Origin: UTCFX2 sp002050125
GTDB taxonomy: Bacteria; Chloroflexota; Anaerolineae; Anaerolineales; UBA4823
NCBI GenBank assembly: GCA_027494035.1
Contig: JAOSJQ010000001.1
Coordinates: 2,728,001-2,792,000 of the forward strand
DNA: 64,000 nt
Direction: 5' to 3'
Shown here: piece after piece, positions 60,783 to 64,000 of the stretch
How positions within the stretch are numbered: position 1 is the first letter of the stretch
Layout: each line of letters begins with the position of its first letter
Notes under the pieces: generated by a model
What the model was told of the DNA's origin: nothing
What the model saw: only the letters and a program-made list of their open reading frames with translations
The model's database searches: none
Position numbers and translations under genes: made by a program

Positions 60783-62878
60783 TCAGCCGCCCAGGATCAT
60801 GCGGGCGTCGAGCGCTTGTAAGCCTTCGCCTTCGTCGAACAGGCGCAGCGGGTTGAGGTCGATCTCTTTGATTTCGGGGAAGTCGCACAAAAGTTGCGCC
60901 AGGCGCAGGATCGCGTCCACCAGCGCCTCGATGTCGGCGGGGGCTGCCCGCGCGCGCCTTTGAGCATTCGAAAGCTGTGCAGGTTTTCGAGCATTTCGAC
61001 CGCCGCGCTGTGCGTGATGGGCGCGACGCGCACCGAGATGTCGTTGAACAACTCGACGAAGATGCCCCCCAGACCGACCAGCACCACCGGTCCGAACTGC
61101 GGGTCCTGCCGCCCGCCCAGGATCAGCTCGCGCCCGCGGCTCACCATCGGCTGCACCAGCACGCTTTCGAGCTGCGCGGTCGGGTCCGCCTGGCGCAGGC
61201 GCGCGAGCATGTCATCGTAGGCGGCGCCCAGTTCCTCGGCGCTGCGCAGGTTGAGTTGCACCCCGCCCACGTCGGTCTTGTGCGAGATTTGCGCCGAGAT
61301 GATCTTGATCGCCACCGGGTAGCCCAGTTCCGCGGCGGCGCGCTCGGCGTCGGCGCGCGTGCGGGCGGCGCGGCTGGGCGCTGCCCGGATGCCGTAATCT
61401 TCCAGCGTGAGCAGGGCTTCGGAGAGCAGCAGGTCGCGCCGTTCTGCCTGCGCCTGCTCCAGCCGCCGGCGGGTCGGTTCGCGGTCGACCACGAACTTCG
61501 GCAGCGGTTCAGTGGTGTGCACGCGCTGGTATTGCTGGTAGCGGTAGTGGCTGATCTCGAGGGCGCGCACGGTCTCCACCACCTGGGTGAAGATCGGGTA
61601 GCTGTAGTTCTGCTTGAGATACGCCACTTCCTGCGAGGCGGCGGAGATGAAATAGGCGACCGGTTTGTTGTATTTGGCAGCCAGCTCCATAATGCGGTCG
61701 AGCAGCAGCCGGCTGGTCAGGTTCTCCTCCTCGGAGAGCGAGGTGTGCAGGAAGACGATCCCGTCCACACCTTCGAGCTGGAGGGTGCGCTCGATGATGT
61801 CGGCGTACACGTCCAGGTCGAACAGGTCGCCCAGGTCGAGCGGGTTGGTGAGGCGGATGACCGAGGCGCGGAAGTGTTTTTCGATCTCGCGCAGGAATTC
61901 GTCGGGGAATTCCGCCAGTTCGAACCCGCTCAGCTCGCAGGCGTCGGCGGCGATGACCGCGTGCCCGCCCGAGCGCGAGATCACGCCCAGGTTGCGCCCT
62001 TTCATGGCGGGCAGGCGCATGATCTTGAGGTTGTTGCCCAGCGTGGTGGCATCGCGCACGCGGGCGACTCCCGCCTGGTGGAACGCCGCATCGACGACGC
62101 GGTCGTCGCTGGTGAGCGAGGCGGTGTGCGAGAGGGCGATCTTCTGCCCCAGCCGCCCGATGTTGGATTTGAACGCCAGGATTGGCTTTTCGGAGCGCCG
62201 AGCGATCTCCATGAGCCGCCGCCCGTCGCCGATGCTTTCGAGGTACAGGAAGATCAGCCCGGTCTGGTCGTCTTCGATGAGGTATTCGAGCAGGTCTTCG
62301 GCGGTCTTATCGAGCATGTTGCCGACCGAGACGAACTTGTTCAGCCCCAAGCCCTCGTTGGCGAGCAGGTTGAGCACGCTCATCCCCACCCCGCCGCTCT
62401 GGGTGATGATGGAGACCTCGCCGCGCTTGACAAAGCGGCTCAGGCGCGGGAACGGCACGCAAAACCCGTTCTCCATGTTGATCGCGCCGATGCAGTTGGG
62501 TCCGATGAAGTGGATGCCGTAGCGCCGCGAGATTTCGCAGATCTGGTCTTCGAGCTGGCGCCCTTCCTCGGTGTACTCGCGGAAACCGGCGGTCTCGATG
62601 ATGGCGCGCGGGATACCCTTCTGCCCGCACTGTTCGAGGATCGCCGGGACGGTGTGCGCCGGGGTGAACACCACCGCCAGGTCGACGTGATCGGGGATGT
62701 CCAGCACGGAATGGTAGATGCGGCGGGTTTCGATCGCGCCGCCGCTCGGTCCCACGGCGTACACGATGCCGTTGAAGTCGTACTCGACCAGGTTGGCGAC
62801 AATGTTGCGCCCCAGGTTGGTGGGTTTGGCTGAAACGCCGATCACTGCCACGCTGGACGGGTAGAAAAATTCACGCAT
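60783..62878 (-). CDS. ADP-forming acyl-CoA synthetase (acetate-CoA ligase type), interrupted near the end by a frameshift
   Basis: About 697 residues. The N-terminal CoA-binding Rossmann domain has 'SVAVIGVSAKPTNLGRNIVANL'; the CoA-ligase part has 'IALSHTASLTSDDRV' (phosphorylated His) and 'VISRSGGHAVIAADACE'; the C-terminal ATP-grasp domain has 'YPVAIKIISAQISHKTDVGGVQL'. Such enzymes interconvert acyl-CoA, ADP and phosphate with acid, CoA and ATP. At a five-G run (60939-60943) one base must be removed to read the normal end '...ADIEALVDAILRL...' to TGA at 60783-60785; otherwise the frame ends in a nonsense tail. The start at 62878 has GGGAGG upstream. It is co-transcribed with the MttB gene. 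Confidence 0.88.
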
Positions 62879-63063
62879 TCTCGCCTCCCGCTTGGGGTAT
62901 TCGCTGAATTTGGATGAGCCGGACCCAGGACGACTGAGCCCGTTCGAGGATGCGTTTATTTTACCGCACATGCGCCGAAAGCGGCTTCTTCGGGCGTCTT
63001 TGGATCGCTTGTTTTACTTCCCTGCGGCGGAAGCGCGGGGATTACAGCATCAGATAGGGGCGT

Positions 63064-64000
63064 TTAGATGGACGAGCGGACGGGCATGCGCAGCCGCCCC
63101 GTCCCGTTGCTGTTGCGCAGCATCTCCGAGCCCAGCCAGCCGGTGACCGGTTTAGAGATGTAAAAGCCCTGCCCGTACTCGCATTTGAGGCTGCGCAGTT
63201 GGCTGATCTGGTGCGCCGATTCGACCCCCTCGGCGATGGCTTCCATGCCCAGGCTGTTTGCCAGCGTCACAATCGAGCGCACGATCTGGGCGTGGTTGTT
63301 GTTGTCCTTCATGTGGTTGATGAACGTCGAATCGATCTTGATCGAACTGACCGGCAGGCGCTGCAAATAGGAGAACGAACTGTAACCCGTGCCAAAATCG
63401 TCGATCTGCAGGCGGATGCCCAGCCCGACCAGCCGTTCGAGCGTGCTATTGAACCGCTCGTCGTTCTCGACGAACAGGCTTTCGGTGATCTCCAAATAGA
63501 GGAAGCGCGCGTCCAGACCGGTTTGTTCGAGCGCCGCTTGCACCTGGTTGACAAAATCGGGGTCGCCAAACTGTTTGCCCGAGACGTTCACGTGGATGGT
63601 CAGCGCGGGCGACTTGGGGAATTGGCGGTGCCAGGCGACCATCTGGCGGCAGGCTTCCTGCAACACCCACAAGCCGAGCGAATGGATCAGCCCGGTTTCT
63701 TCGGCGATCGGGATAAATTCGCGCGGCGGGATCTCGCCGCGTTCCGGGTGGGTCCAGCGCATGAGGGCTTCGAACCCCATCAGCTCCCAGTTGCGCAGCG
63801 AGATGATCGGCTGGTAGTTGACCGAAAGCTGCCCCCTTTCGAGGGCGGTGCGCAGCTCGTTTTCCATCTGCAGGCGCAGCATGACGCGCTGGCGCATGCT
63901 GGTTTCGAACACCACGTGACAGGATTTGCCGTGCATCTTGGCGTGGTACATGGCGATGTCGGCGTCGCGCAGCAGGTCGTCGGTGCGCTCGTAGCCCAGC
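63064..64000 (-). CDS. GGDEF-EAL protein, C-terminal part (cyclic di-GMP phosphodiesterase); 5' end outside the window
   Basis: The open frame reaches the window edge. The first visible codons ('YERTDDLLRDADIAMYHAKMHGKSCHVVFE') are the end of a GGDEF domain. The EAL domain follows with 'EALMRWTHPERG', 'VNVSGKQFG', 'YLEITESLFVEN' (metal-binding Glu), 'IDDFGTGYSSFSYLQ', 'IKIDSTF' and 'AIAEGVES', so the catalytic residues for cyclic di-GMP hydrolysis are present. It probably controls a motility or surface-attachment switch. The 185-base gap to the acyl-CoA synthetase shows only AT-rich promoter-like sequence. Confidence 0.93.
   Translation of the reverse strand, partial: LGYERTDDLLRDADIAMYHAKMHGKSCHVVFETSMRQRVMLRLQMENELRTALERGQLSVNYQPIISLRNWELMGFEALMRWTHPERGEIPPREFIPIAEETGLIHSLGLWVLQEACRQMVAWHRQFPKSPALTIHVNVSGKQFGDPDFVNQVQAALEQTGLDARFLYLEITESLFVENDERFNSTLERLVGLGIRLQIDDFGTGYSSFSYLQRLPVSSIKIDSTFINHMKDNNNHAQIVRSIVTLANSLGMEAIAEGVESAHQISQLRSLKCEYGQGFYISKPVTGWLGSEMLRNSNGTGRLRMPVRSSI

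Noticed and set aside
1..64000. CRISPR array, rRNA or tRNA genes
   Set aside because: No spaced repeat array was seen; the repeats at 47004-47111 are contiguous 12-mers without spacers. No tRNA cloverleaf or rRNA-like sequence was recognised in the gaps.

Overview
The window is GC-rich, gene-dense bacterial DNA. Its family content (MttB-superfamily methyltransferases, a Tat-type lipoprotein binding protein, a LonB-like protease, a DUF166 protein, C45 peptidase, many split-gene glycosyltransferases) and its palindromic intergenic repeats suggest Chloroflexota, probably Anaerolineae. That assignment is inference: there is no rRNA or other taxonomic marker here, and I see no tRNA and no CRISPR array.

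Layout. 1-610: a Fur-family regulator with its own promoter and operator-like site. 639-800: two palindromic repeats. 854-9483: a compact phage-derived cassette that begins with a promoter carrying a GAAC-N4-GTTC (LexA-type) box. It holds a terminase large subunit, an M23 lysin, a prohead protease fused to a major capsid protein, small structural proteins, a portal and a head-tail adaptor, but no integrase, replication, tail tube or tape-measure gene. 9514-19064: housekeeping and metabolic genes (PEP mutase/isocitrate lyase superfamily protein, two tandemly duplicated asparagine-synthetase-like proteins, Lon-like protease, META lipoprotein, FmdB protein, CPA2 antiporter). 19100-20888: an AT-richer patch of unknown genes. 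20881-33263: a surface-glycan locus (five glycosyltransferases, a flippase, an O-antigen polymerase/ligase-like protein with TPRs, and a WecA-CapD-like fusion). 33242-35614: an AT-rich type II restriction-modification island of AvaI/BsoBI type. 35899-50327: mixed genes, including a C45 peptidase, galactokinase, small beta-carbonic-anhydrase-like protein, DUF166, two DinB-like proteins, a PII-like protein coupled to a CaCA cation exchanger, a sedoheptulose-7-phosphate isomerase and an MFS transporter. 50709-62878: a methylated-amine module with two MttB-family methyltransferases, a complete peptide/opine-type ABC importer (both ATPases fused in one chain), a CBS protein and an ADP-forming acyl-CoA synthetase. 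63064-64000: the C-terminal part of a GGDEF-EAL protein that runs off the window.

Two features cut across the regions. First, a family of palindromic intergenic repeats (CTCCCCAAAT...ATTTGGGGAG with a variable but self-complementary core) occurs at eight loci. Second, seven genes are broken by one net indel each, six of them in G/C or A/T homopolymer runs, while the rest of each frame is intact. This looks more like residual indel errors in the sequence than seven genuine pseudogenes, so these genes are annotated as single CDSs with the shift noted.

The strongest candidates for an undescribed system are the SOS-box-controlled, tail-less packaging/capsid cassette (854-9483) and the MttB-ABC-CBS / acyl-CoA synthetase-MttB module (50709-62878).
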